Assembly (NCBI RefSeq): GCF_004341205.1
Contig: NZ_SLUL01000007.1
Span: forward strand, 1 to 64,000
DNA: 64,000 nt
From: Thermolongibacillus altinsuensis
GTDB taxonomy: Bacteria > Bacillota > Bacilli > Bacillales > Anoxybacillaceae
Direction of reading: 5' to 3'
The notes under the pieces: model-generated
Seen by the model: only the letters and a program-made list of their open reading frames with translations
Databases searched by the model: none
What the model was told of the DNA's origin: nothing
Translations under genes and position numbers: made by a program
Shown: in pieces, positions 8,269 through 16,857 of the stretch
Numbering within the stretch: position 1 is the stretch's first letter
Layout: the number at the start of each line of letters is the position of its first letter

Positions 8269-8659
8269 CTGCCAACGTCTCTTTCGTTTCCACTATCCGA
8301 GCCGCAACATTCGTCCCAAGAAAACAAAACAACAATCCGCCAACAAGCGAGCTAATGAAATAAACGAGAGCGCTTCCCTCTTTTTCAATTTGAAACATAT
8401 ATACCATCTCTTTACTAAACGTTGACATCGTCGTCAACCCGCCGCAAAATCCCGTTCCAATCGCCAGACGCACCCATTCGTTTATTCTTTTTTTCCCAGC
8501 ATATTCGGTCAACGCGCCAAGAATAAAAGAGCCTAGATAATTCACGATAAGCGTTGCCAAAGGAAATGAGACAACGGGCATCCAAATAGATAAAACATAG
8601 CGGCTGATTGCCCCAAGCGCTCCACCAACAGCCGCCGCACTTCCCATTTTTACATCCAT
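8261..8659 (-). CDS. crcB: Fluoride channel subunit CrcB/Fluc (first copy)
   Basis: About 132 residues with four membrane helices and the Fluc marks GGALGAISRYVLS, LIVNYLGSFILGAL and GFCGGLTTMSTFSKEMV. It should pair with the next crcB product in dual-topology fashion. The ATG after AGAAGGTGA is preferred to an upstream GTG that itself forms part of the ribosome site. It begins 15 bases after ppk ends, so it is translated from the ppx-ppk transcript. I looked for a fluoride riboswitch before this gene and before ppx and saw none. Confidence 0.92.
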   Translation of the reverse strand: MDVKMGSAAAVGGALGAISRYVLSIWMPVVSFPLATLIVNYLGSFILGALTEYAGKKRINEWVRLAIGTGFCGGLTTMSTFSKEMVYMFQIEKEGSALVYFISSLVGGLLFCFLGTNVAARIVETKETLAGE

Positions 8660-8674
8660 CGATTCCGTCACCTT

Positions 8675-10768
8675 CTATTCTTCATCATCTTTTACGTGAT
8701 AGGCCATGTTAAATAAAACCATTTGGCTGTCGATTTCTTCTTCGCCTTCTTTTCGCTGGACATAATGATATTCGCCATATTCGTCTTGTTCGCGCGCCTT
8801 AACATTGTCGGAGAGAAGGATGTGTAAAATTTTCATAATACGCTTTTTCAATCTCTCTGCAAAAATCGGAAATAAAATTTCAATTCGCCGATCCATATTT
8901 CGCGTCATCATATCGGCAGACGATAAAAAGACAAGATCTTCTCCGTTATGATGAAAATAGTAAATGCGACTATGTTCTAAAAAGCGCCCGACAATGCTGC
9001 GAACGCGAATATTTTCGCTTACCCCTTTGATTTGCGGACGCAAACAACAAATTCCGCGTACAATGAGATCGATTTGAACTCCCGCTTGTGAAGCTTCATA
9101 CAGCTTCATAATTAATTCTTTATCTGTTATCGAATTCATTTTGGCGATGATGCGACCATTTCCATATTGTTTATGAAAACGAATTTCTTCGTCAATCAAT
9201 TGAAGAAAACGCTGACGAAGATCAAAAGGAGCTACCGATAAATAGTGAAAATCTGGCTTTTCCATGTACCCGCTTAAATAATTAAAGAAGTTCGTTGCAT
9301 CTTCGGCAAACTTTCGATTCGACGTAATAAACCCTAAATCCGTATAAATTTTGGCGGTGACATCGTTGTAGTTTCCTGTTCCTATATGCACGAAACGTTC
9401 AATTTTCCCATTCTTCTTTCGAACGACAAGCGTAATTTTACTATGTGTTTTTAAATGGGTAAAGCCATAAATGACATGACAACCTGCTTTTTCTAATTCT
9501 TTTGCCCATTGGACGTTTTTTTCTTCATCAAACCGCGCTTTTAATTCCACAAGCACGGTTACTTGTTTTCCATTTTCAGCCGCACGTTTAAGCGCTTCAA
9601 TAATCGGTGAATCTCCGCTTACACGATATAACGTTTGCTTGATCGCCAACACATCCGGATCATCCGCTGCATCCGAGACAAAATCAATGATCGGCTCAAA
9701 TGATTCATAAGGATGATGAAAAAGAAGATCTTGTTCTTTTGCTTTTTCAAACACATCCTCTTCTCCGTCCAAATCTTTTGGCGGTTGTGGAATGAGCGTT
9801 TCATGCACAAGATGCTCTTTATATTGAGCCACTTCTTTATAAAATTGAAAAAGAAACGTCAAATCAACCGGTCCATCAATCTTATATACATCTTTTTCAT
9901 GGATCTCAAGCTTATCCAATAAATAAGACAACACCCATTCATCAAAGCCGTTTTGGCTCATTTCCAGCCGAACAGCAGCCCCCCATTTTCGCTTTTTCAA
10001 TTCTTTTTCAATTTTCTTTAATAAGTCGCGCGCGTCTTCTTCATGAATCGTCAAATCTGCGTTTCGGGTGATGCGAAACTGCGTGACAGATAAGACGGTA
10101 TATCCTTTAAATAACGTATTAATAAAGGCTGTAATCACATCTTCCAGCAAGGCATAACAATACACGCCTTCTGCTGCTGGTAAAGATATAAATCGATTTA
10201 ACACAGAAGGAACTTGAACAATCGCCAACTTGCGCCGCTTCTCTTCCTCTTCTTCCTCATCATCCAGTACGATTGCTAAATTTAAACTTTTATTTAATAA
10301 CATTGGAAACGGACGGTACGCATCGACCGCCATCGGTGTTAACACCGGAAAAATATTCTCCATAAAATAAGTTTCTAAATATGTTTTTTGTTCATCTGTC
10401 CATTCATTCATCGGCACAATAAAAATTTGTTCCTTATTTAACATCGGCAACAGCATTTTGTTATACGTTTCATATTGCAACTGAACAAGTTGATGTGTTT
10501 TTTCAGAAATTTTTGATAATTGTTGTTTCGGAGTCAGACCTGCCTTATTTTCCGGCTTATTAAATCCTGCTTTTACTTGATCCTTCAGTCCTGCTACACG
10601 CACCATGAAAAACTCATCTAAATTCGAACTGAAAATGGCTAAAAATTTTAAACGTTCTAAAAGTGGATTGCGCTCGTCCAATGCTTCCTGCAATACTCGC
10701 TCATTAAATGCAAGCCAGCTTAATTCGCGGTTATTGTAATACATCGGATTGCTCAGGTCAACGCTCAC
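8675..10768 (-). CDS. ppk: Polyphosphate kinase
   Basis: A 697-residue PPK1 that polymerises the gamma-phosphate of ATP into polyphosphate. Domains follow the family: N-terminal four-helix region with NRELSWLAFNERVLQEA, head domain, then two phospholipase-D-like catalytic domains. The phospho-histidine segment FVHIGTGNYND is near residue 430 and HHNGEDLVFLSSADMMTRN near 590. Its GTG start overlaps the ppx stop codon (GTGA), with GGGGGGAG upstream, so translation is coupled. Making and degrading enzymes are thus encoded together. Confidence 0.96.
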   Translation of the reverse strand: MSVDLSNPMYYNNRELSWLAFNERVLQEALDERNPLLERLKFLAIFSSNLDEFFMVRVAGLKDQVKAGFNKPENKAGLTPKQQLSKISEKTHQLVQLQYETYNKMLLPMLNKEQIFIVPMNEWTDEQKTYLETYFMENIFPVLTPMAVDAYRPFPMLLNKSLNLAIVLDDEEEEEEKRRKLAIVQVPSVLNRFISLPAAEGVYCYALLEDVITAFINTLFKGYTVLSVTQFRITRNADLTIHEEDARDLLKKIEKELKKRKWGAAVRLEMSQNGFDEWVLSYLLDKLEIHEKDVYKIDGPVDLTFLFQFYKEVAQYKEHLVHETLIPQPPKDLDGEEDVFEKAKEQDLLFHHPYESFEPIIDFVSDAADDPDVLAIKQTLYRVSGDSPIIEALKRAAENGKQVTVLVELKARFDEEKNVQWAKELEKAGCHVIYGFTHLKTHSKITLVVRKKNGKIERFVHIGTGNYNDVTAKIYTDLGFITSNRKFAEDATNFFNYLSGYMEKPDFHYLSVAPFDLRQRFLQLIDEEIRFHKQYGNGRIIAKMNSITDKELIMKLYEASQAGVQIDLIVRGICCLRPQIKGVSENIRVRSIVGRFLEHSRIYYFHHNGEDLVFLSSADMMTRNMDRRIEILFPIFAERLKKRIMKILHILLSDNVKAREQDEYGEYHYVQRKEGEEEIDSQMVLFNMAYHVKDDEE

Positions 10769-12312
10769 CTGACTCCCCCCAGTTCATCAAGAAAATGAAA
10801 TTTTAGTTCAATCGAACGTTTTAACATTTTTTCCAAATGCTTTTTATGTTTTTCCGCTTGATATTCTTCTGCCCGCCAACTACGATTACAAAAAAGGTGA
10901 ATCATGACATTTTCGTTTTCGATCTCGATCTTTATTTGTTGAACAATATGCCGCTTTGTATCGTTTAAACTATAAGCAAACTTTAACAACGCCCCAAGAA
11001 AGCGAAGCTGTTTTTGTTCCACACGCGAAAACCACGTTTCAAATGGTTTTACATACTGCTTAAATACCGTTTTATTTTTAAACGAAGCGATGAGAGCTAG
11101 CTTCACTCGATCGCGATGACTCAATCCATCAATCGTACGGTTTGCCAATATGTAAAACGTATGCTGGCTGCTCGCTTCTTCATCAATATATTGCCCTAAA
11201 TAAAAAACATGAGCGGCTCGTTTTAATAAAACAAGATCTTCACCTGTCAAAGGAAAAAGGGAGAGATTCCGAATTTGTTCAAATAGCTGAATGACTAATT
11301 TTGTGACATGTCGTACGTGATCCACATTCAGCTCATAATCTTGCGCAAGTTCAAAAAAGCTTTCTTCTAATACGCTTGGAAAGATCGACGTTCCCAACGT
11401 TTGAATAAACTGCTCGTAAAAAATACCATCGCGCAATCCTTTTCGACTTAAAATAAATTTTTTTGCATCAACTGTTTCATATAGAGTTTGAAACACCTCA
11501 ATGGCTGGAATGATTAAATCGGCTCGGTCTTTCGACAACCCCTCCACTTTTTGTAGCTGTTCAAATGTTAAGGACGTCAAATATTTTTTAACAGTGACAA
11601 TATCTTTCCAATCCATTTCATACTGATGAATGCCAGCAATCGGATAGTTTTTTAAAACTTGATGAATTTGAACAAGATTTCGTGCACTTCCACCGATCGC
11701 GATGATCGGCAATTTTTTATTTTTTAACCAATCGAGCGAATGAAATTGTTCAGTTACATAGGATGAGATCTTCTTCAACTCTTCTTCCGTTGGGGTATTT
11801 CCTGAAACGAACTGTCGTTTTAATGATAAAGCACCGAAGGGGAAGCTATGATAATCGATCAACTCTCGATTGCGAAAATAGGTCACTTCCGTACTTCCCC
11901 CGCCAATATCGATCGTAATTCCTTCTGACAATGATGTTGAATTGACGACGGCTAAAAAACCGTAATACGCTTCCTCATACTCAGATAAAATACGAATATG
12001 AAAATCCGTTTGCTCGGCAACGAGACGTACAATTTCATTTCGATTGCGCGCTTGGCGAAGGGTAGCGGTTGCGACACATTTGACATTCGTCAAACGATGA
12101 AAGCGAGTCACTTCTTGAAATGTGAACAATCCTTCGAGCAAAACGCGAATCCCTTCTTCTGTTAATTCGTCATCATCTGTTAAATAATTGCGCAAACGCG
12201 CTACTACTTTCACATTTTCAATTTCGCGTAATCGGCCGCTTCTGCCGCGCTTATAAATAACGAGACGCATCGTATTTGAACCGATATCGATAATCCCATA
12301 TTTTTCCGTCAA
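10765..12312 (-). CDS. ppx: Exopolyphosphatase (Ppx/GppA family)
   Basis: About 515 residues. The N-terminal half is the actin-like phosphatase of the Ppx/GppA family, with phosphate-1 motif GIIDIGSNTMRL and phosphate-2 motif ITIDIGGGSTEV; the C-terminal half has the HD-like helical domain typical of long forms. It removes terminal phosphates from polyphosphate or hydrolyses pppGpp; the neighbour ppk favours the former. The start is probably a TTG at 12312, six to seven bases after GAGGGTG; the GTG three codons upstream overlaps that ribosome site. First gene of its operon. Confidence 0.92.
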   Translation of the reverse strand: MTEKYGIIDIGSNTMRLVIYKRGRSGRLREIENVKVVARLRNYLTDDDELTEEGIRVLLEGLFTFQEVTRFHRLTNVKCVATATLRQARNRNEIVRLVAEQTDFHIRILSEYEEAYYGFLAVVNSTSLSEGITIDIGGGSTEVTYFRNRELIDYHSFPFGALSLKRQFVSGNTPTEEELKKISSYVTEQFHSLDWLKNKKLPIIAIGGSARNLVQIHQVLKNYPIAGIHQYEMDWKDIVTVKKYLTSLTFEQLQKVEGLSKDRADLIIPAIEVFQTLYETVDAKKFILSRKGLRDGIFYEQFIQTLGTSIFPSVLEESFFELAQDYELNVDHVRHVTKLVIQLFEQIRNLSLFPLTGEDLVLLKRAAHVFYLGQYIDEEASSQHTFYILANRTIDGLSHRDRVKLALIASFKNKTVFKQYVKPFETWFSRVEQKQLRFLGALLKFAYSLNDTKRHIVQQIKIEIENENVMIHLFCNRSWRAEEYQAEKHKKHLEKMLKRSIELKFHFLDELGGVR

Positions 12313-12427
12313 CTTTTTCACCCTCTTTCATTATATATCATTGGAAATTGTATTGAAAAATTTTCAAAATAGCGTAAAATCATGTATAATAAAACTATAA
12401 AAATTTTTAAAAAAGGAGCTTGTTGGA

Positions 12428-12865
12428 ATGGAAACGGTCGAATGTACCATTGAGAATTTATCGAAAGCCCTATTTACGGTGAATCGACATGCAAAAACCG
12501 CATTAAATCCCTCTTATTTATATTTGTTAAAGAAAAAAACAATCGAAAAATTAATCGAAGAAGGAAAAGCGAAAAAAGTCGGTCTTCATTTCTCGCGCAA
12601 TCCAAAAAATAGTCAGCAAAAATCAGACGTACTCGTTTCGATTGGTGATTATTACTTCCACATTCCTCCAACAAAAGAAGACTTCAAGCATCTTCCTCAT
12701 CTTGGCACATTGGATGATTCATATCGCAATCCGGTCGCCAAAATGCCTTTATCTCAAGCAAAACGATTGTTGGAATCCTATACTGGAGTTTGTCCACCAA
12801 CTCCACCGTCACAAAAACGTTACGAACGACCTATTTTTAAACGCTTAGGAAAAACGTATTGGTAA
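12428..12865 (+). CDS. ykyB: YkyB family protein
   Basis: A 145-residue soluble protein of unknown function belonging to the Bacillus YkyB family. The pattern FTVNRHAKTALNPSYLYLLKK, the basic middle KAKKVGLHFSRNPKNSQQKSDVLV and PPTKEDFKHLPHLG match B. subtilis YkyB as recalled, in the same position next to ykuE/cheV. The upstream AAAAAAGGAGCTTG supplies the ribosome site and TATAAT near 12386 a likely -10. No catalytic motif is visible. Confidence 0.85.
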   Translation: METVECTIENLSKALFTVNRHAKTALNPSYLYLLKKKTIEKLIEEGKAKKVGLHFSRNPKNSQQKSDVLVSIGDYYFHIPPTKEDFKHLPHLGTLDDSYRNPVAKMPLSQAKRLLESYTGVCPPTPPSQKRYERPIFKRLGKTYW

Positions 12866-12899
12866 ACAAAAGGGCGGCCTCTTATTGAGATCGCCCTTC
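12866..12899. terminator. Bidirectional terminator between ykyB and the GGDEF-EAL gene
   Basis: The imperfect stem AAGGGCGGCCTC/GAGATCGCCCTT lies between the convergent gene ends, with a T-run on the minus side. Confidence 0.75.
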
Positions 12900-14537
12900 T
12901 AATTTCATTTTATTTTGAAGCAGCTGTTCTAATTCTTTCGCTAAAAGAGGTTTGCTGAAATAATACCCTTGCGCTTTATCGCATCTTTCCGAACACAAGA
13001 TCTTTAGTTGCTCGCTCGTCTCGACCCCTTCAGCCACCACTTTCATATTTAAGCTATGCGCCACCTGAATGACGGCGCGAACGATCGATAAATCGTATGA
13101 ATGCTTTACCATATCTTGAATAAACGTACGATCAATTTTAATCATATCAACAGGAAGCTTCTTTAAATAGCTCAACGATGAATAGCCTGTCCCAAAATCA
13201 TCGATCGCTAATTGAATTCCTAGTTCTTTTAACGATTGCAGTTGCGCGCGAACGTAATCCATATGATGCATCGCCATGCTTTCAGTAATTTCCAATTTTA
13301 AACAAAACGGATCCAAATTGTACGTTTGTAACACATTTGAGATGCTTTGCACCAAATCCGCTTGTAAAAATTGTTTAATTGAAATATTCACAGCGATCTG
13401 GATGTGCGGCATGTTTTTCTTTTTCCATTCTTTGCTTTGCCGACATACTTCACGCAATACCCAATCGCCAATCAATTGAATTAAGTTCGTTTCTTCTGCA
13501 ATCGGAATAAACGTCGCTGGCGAAATCGGTCCTAATTTTGGATGATTCCATCGAATGAGCGCTTCGACTGCATCCACGTTTCCTGAAGAAATGTCAATAA
13601 TCGGCTGATAATAAAGGGTAAATTCATTGTTTTCAAGCGCTTTACGAATGCTGTTTTGAATGTATAACTTTTCTTCGTTCATTTTTTTGATTTCGTTCGT
13701 ATAAAAACAATAGCCGTTTCCGCCGCTTTCTTTTACTGTTTCAAGCGCAAGATCTGCAAGCGTCATCAAAGTCGTTACATTATCGCTATGCTTCGGAAAA
13801 AAGCTGATTCCGATGCTCGGCGAAACCGTTAATTCATGATGCTCAAGCTGAAAAGGTTTCATAAACAACTGCAAAATTTGTTTAGCGATCGTTTCAGCTT
13901 TTTTCTCTTCATCTGTTTCAACAATTAAAAAAAATTGATCTTGTTGATAGTGAGCTAGTATATGCGAATCAAACACATTTTTTAAGCGATTCGCCACCTG
14001 CTTTAATAGGACATCCCCATACTCATATCCCAGCAAATCGTTAATAAATTTAAAGCGATCCAAATTAATGGACAAAAGGACAAATGGGCGATTTTTTTTG
14101 ACAAGCGTACTCATTGCATGCAACAATTGCGAATAAGAAAATAAACCGGTTCGTTGATCATAAAAAGGGGAAGTATGGTGCCTCTCCATCTGCCACTGTT
14201 CTATATAATAGCCAATCCAAAGCGCCTGTTCATCAAAAGGAATGACGTTCACATAAACAGCCGCATCATCTATTTGTAACGCTCCGCGCCAAACGTTCCC
14301 ACTTCGAGTTGCTTGTAACGCTTCATGTGCATTCGAGATATATGCTGTCAATTCTTGTCCACGTGCAGCGTCAACATCAAGTCCAAATGATTTTGCAAAC
14401 ACTTCGTTCACGAACGTAATTTTTCCTTGCTCATTCGTAATGATTAAAATCGTGCTGCGTTCAAAAAGTTGACCGATCGCTTCCACCTCTTGCGCAGTCG
14501 CATCGTGGACAAGCAAACTATTTTTTTTGTCAATCAT
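12882..14537 (-). CDS. PAS-GGDEF-EAL protein, probable c-di-GMP phosphodiesterase
   Basis: 551 residues, no membrane segment. PAS domain about 18-115, a GGDEF-like domain about 125-285 and an EAL domain about 295-545. The EAL part looks active: EALIRWNHP, DDFGTGYSSLSYLK and AEGVET are intact. The GGDEF signature is gone: the position reads YQQDQFFLIV, so it should not make c-di-GMP and may instead bind GTP as a regulator, as in other tandem proteins. The PAS domain could sense redox, light or a small ligand. It lies alone between ykyB and gerC. Confidence 0.9.
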   Translation of the reverse strand: MIDKKNSLLVHDATAQEVEAIGQLFERSTILIITNEQGKITFVNEVFAKSFGLDVDAARGQELTAYISNAHEALQATRSGNVWRGALQIDDAAVYVNVIPFDEQALWIGYYIEQWQMERHHTSPFYDQRTGLFSYSQLLHAMSTLVKKNRPFVLLSINLDRFKFINDLLGYEYGDVLLKQVANRLKNVFDSHILAHYQQDQFFLIVETDEEKKAETIAKQILQLFMKPFQLEHHELTVSPSIGISFFPKHSDNVTTLMTLADLALETVKESGGNGYCFYTNEIKKMNEEKLYIQNSIRKALENNEFTLYYQPIIDISSGNVDAVEALIRWNHPKLGPISPATFIPIAEETNLIQLIGDWVLREVCRQSKEWKKKNMPHIQIAVNISIKQFLQADLVQSISNVLQTYNLDPFCLKLEITESMAMHHMDYVRAQLQSLKELGIQLAIDDFGTGYSSLSYLKKLPVDMIKIDRTFIQDMVKHSYDLSIVRAVIQVAHSLNMKVVAEGVETSEQLKILCSERCDKAQGYYFSKPLLAKELEQLLQNKMKLEGRSQ

Positions 14538-14636
14538 GTTGATTTCCTCACCTATTTGTCAAATTTATATCCTCCTTCCTTAATTAAACCATATCGGTAA
14601 AACAATTGAAATACATAATTTTTCGTTAACTTGACC

Positions 14637-15761
14637 TCAGTCAATCGTTCCCGTCCGTAAAATATTGATGTCGACGCGAACATCGATTTTTGCTTTTTTA
14701 TATCGTTCATCCCACTTTTGATTCGTCAATTCATAACGTCGAAGGGAGTGATCATATATTTGCCCAAACCCGATTGGATCGGCGTTATGCTTCTTTAGTT
14801 TTTTAAGAAGGCGATCAATTTCATGCTTCATTTGTTTTTCAATCGCTTTTTCTAACATGTTGATATTTTTCTTCGTAAAGGGTTTAATTTTCTCGGAAAT
14901 TTCCAATATTTCAGCGTCCATTTTTACATGGATGCGAAAAGATGGAACAGGTTCGGCGGAAACAAGTTTGATTTTGCTATCCGAGCGAATTTCATTTAAC
15001 ACAAATTTGATGTTTTTTTCGAGTTCGTCTTTATTCAATAGAATCGGAGCAATGTTTTTTCGGGGGATTATAATATTTTTCATTCCGGCATTATATTTTT
15101 TAGAAAGCAATTTGATGTAAAAGCTTTCATCTAAACGAATTTTTCCTACAAAGCGGTCTCGATGAAATAAAGCGACGTACTTAATAATGGGTTTTCCATC
15201 TTGCAAAGAAAGATAAGGAAGAATAGGATCCTTTCCTACATCATAATAACTGGCAATAAATTCGTGAAGCGTGGCAGCTAAAAGCGACTCGCTTTTTAGA
15301 TTTTTTTCAATAAGCCGATACAAATACGTACCGATATCGGGAACATCTTCAAGTTTTTTGCTTTTTACGATCTCTTCCGCACTCGATTCAGCTACTGCCA
15401 AGTAAACGAGTGAACCAATGTTAGCATCACGCCGAAACGTGTCGGTGAACAGAAAAATCCCTTCTTTTTCTGCTAATTCTTTGCCGTATAAAACGACACG
15501 TAACTGTCCGGATCCTAAATTGTGGCTTGTTTGAGCTTCTAAATCTTGCCTTGTTCCTTTACTTGTCACATTCGTTGCCTGAATGACTTCGGACCTTGAT
15601 GAGCGTTGCGAACGAAATGAAAGCATCACCGAAGAGGCTTTATACCGCTCCCCCACTTTATCAAATCCTACTGCAGTAAAAATCCCTTGCTCTTCCAAAA
15701 TGCGCGGTTCAACACATCCAGCCAACATCATCCATATCACAATCCACCATTTCATGATCAT
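14637..15761 (-). CDS. Spore germinant receptor C subunit (GerC lipoprotein)
   Basis: A 374-residue Ger(x)C family lipoprotein: a short signal MKWWIVIWMMLAGC with lipobox LAGC, then the GerAC N-terminal domain (EEQGIFTAVGFDK) and C-terminal mixed domain. It is anchored on the outer face of the inner spore membrane and completes the A-B-C nutrient receptor. Its ATG follows the gerB stop by one base. The operon order A-B-C is canonical; which germinant it senses cannot be read from the sequence, so I give no paralogue name. Confidence 0.93.
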   Translation of the reverse strand: MIMKWWIVIWMMLAGCVEPRILEEQGIFTAVGFDKVGERYKASSVMLSFRSQRSSRSEVIQATNVTSKGTRQDLEAQTSHNLGSGQLRVVLYGKELAEKEGIFLFTDTFRRDANIGSLVYLAVAESSAEEIVKSKKLEDVPDIGTYLYRLIEKNLKSESLLAATLHEFIASYYDVGKDPILPYLSLQDGKPIIKYVALFHRDRFVGKIRLDESFYIKLLSKKYNAGMKNIIIPRKNIAPILLNKDELEKNIKFVLNEIRSDSKIKLVSAEPVPSFRIHVKMDAEILEISEKIKPFTKKNINMLEKAIEKQMKHEIDRLLKKLKKHNADPIGFGQIYDHSLRRYELTNQKWDERYKKAKIDVRVDINILRTGTID

Positions 15762-15762
15762 T

Positions 15763-16857
15763 TCACCTTTTTCGAAAGCGCTTCTTTATTTTTACGAACG
15801 TGTAAAGAAAAAACGGATAGACAAAACTAAAACCGAAACCGTAATAACCGACCTGATCAATGAATTCGTTAATCGTCGCTCTTTTTGCAAAAGAAATCGC
15901 AATGAAAAAGGCAAGAGCACTAAAAAAAAACAACCCATATTTTTGCTTTAAATGAAACACTGCCTTGCCTCCGCGCGTCACCGCCCACATAAATAGCACT
16001 AAATTCGGAAAAATAACAAGCAGCCAAAGAGGGATCAATACATACTCAAATCGTTCAATAAACGAAAATTTGACGATCGTAAACATCGACAATGAAGCCC
16101 AAATCGTCACTTCGAGCTGTTTTGGACTAAAAAAAACAATGGCAAAGACGGTAGCAGCCGTTATGAGAAACGTCGTAAAAAAGACGCCGATTTGCGCAAA
16201 TTTTAACACCTTTTCTTTCTCTTTAATAAATGGGTACACCACATACAAAATTTCAAATCCAAGCATCGTATACGTTGTTTTGAATACACCTCTTGCCATT
16301 TGAGATGGCGTCGCTTCCAATATCGGCAATAAATGAATCCATTCCGCATACTTAAGCGGTGCAAACATCAAAACGACAATCCAAATCGTTAAAAAAAACG
16401 TAATAAAACTAACTCCAGCCGCGAGACGAATGCCTCCTCCGTATAATGCATAGATCGTTAAAACAATTAAAATAAGCACGCCGCCTGATAGCGGAAAGTC
16501 AGGATACATCCATGTCAGCACCATTTCAACATATCCGAGCGCAATCGATGTGTATGCCAACAATAAGTATGCAATGAAAAGAAGATTCATAACAGCTCCG
16601 ATCGTTTTTCCATAGACAAACGTATGAAGCGAAAAAATATCATCATGTTCGGTCGCTTGCAATGTTTTGCAAATGATCCAGATGATCAAGTGGACAAGCA
16701 AACCGCTAATGATGACAGCAATCCATGCGTCTTGTTTCGCTTCAACGAAAATGACGCGTTGCACGCCGATGATGCCGAGACCAATTTGCGACGTATGAAC
16801 AAGAAACATGACTAAATAAACGTTAAGGAGCGTTCGTTCCTTCGCTATGCCCATCAC
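15763..16857 (-). CDS. Spore germinant receptor B subunit (GerB, APC-like permease)
   Basis: 364 residues with about ten membrane helices, of the GerAB/amino-acid permease (APC) superfamily; the B subunit is the likely germinant-binding component. The opening AKERTLLNVYLVMFLVHTSQ and the first-helix GLGIIGVQRVIF fit the family. The GTG start overlaps the gerA stop codon (GTGA); an ATG one codon later is an alternative. Middle gene of the receptor operon. Confidence 0.92.
   Translation of the reverse strand: MMGIAKERTLLNVYLVMFLVHTSQIGLGIIGVQRVIFVEAKQDAWIAVIISGLLVHLIIWIICKTLQATEHDDIFSLHTFVYGKTIGAVMNLLFIAYLLLAYTSIALGYVEMVLTWMYPDFPLSGGVLILIVLTIYALYGGGIRLAAGVSFITFFLTIWIVVLMFAPLKYAEWIHLLPILEATPSQMARGVFKTTYTMLGFEILYVVYPFIKEKEKVLKFAQIGVFFTTFLITAATVFAIVFFSPKQLEVTIWASLSMFTIVKFSFIERFEYVLIPLWLLVIFPNLVLFMWAVTRGGKAVFHLKQKYGLFFFSALAFFIAISFAKRATINEFIDQVGYYGFGFSFVYPFFLYTFVKIKKRFRKR

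Noticed and set aside
12312-12427. Fluoride riboswitch before the ppx-ppk-crcB operon
   Set aside because: I looked for the conserved crcB-motif pseudoknot segments here and before crcB (8660-8680) and found none.
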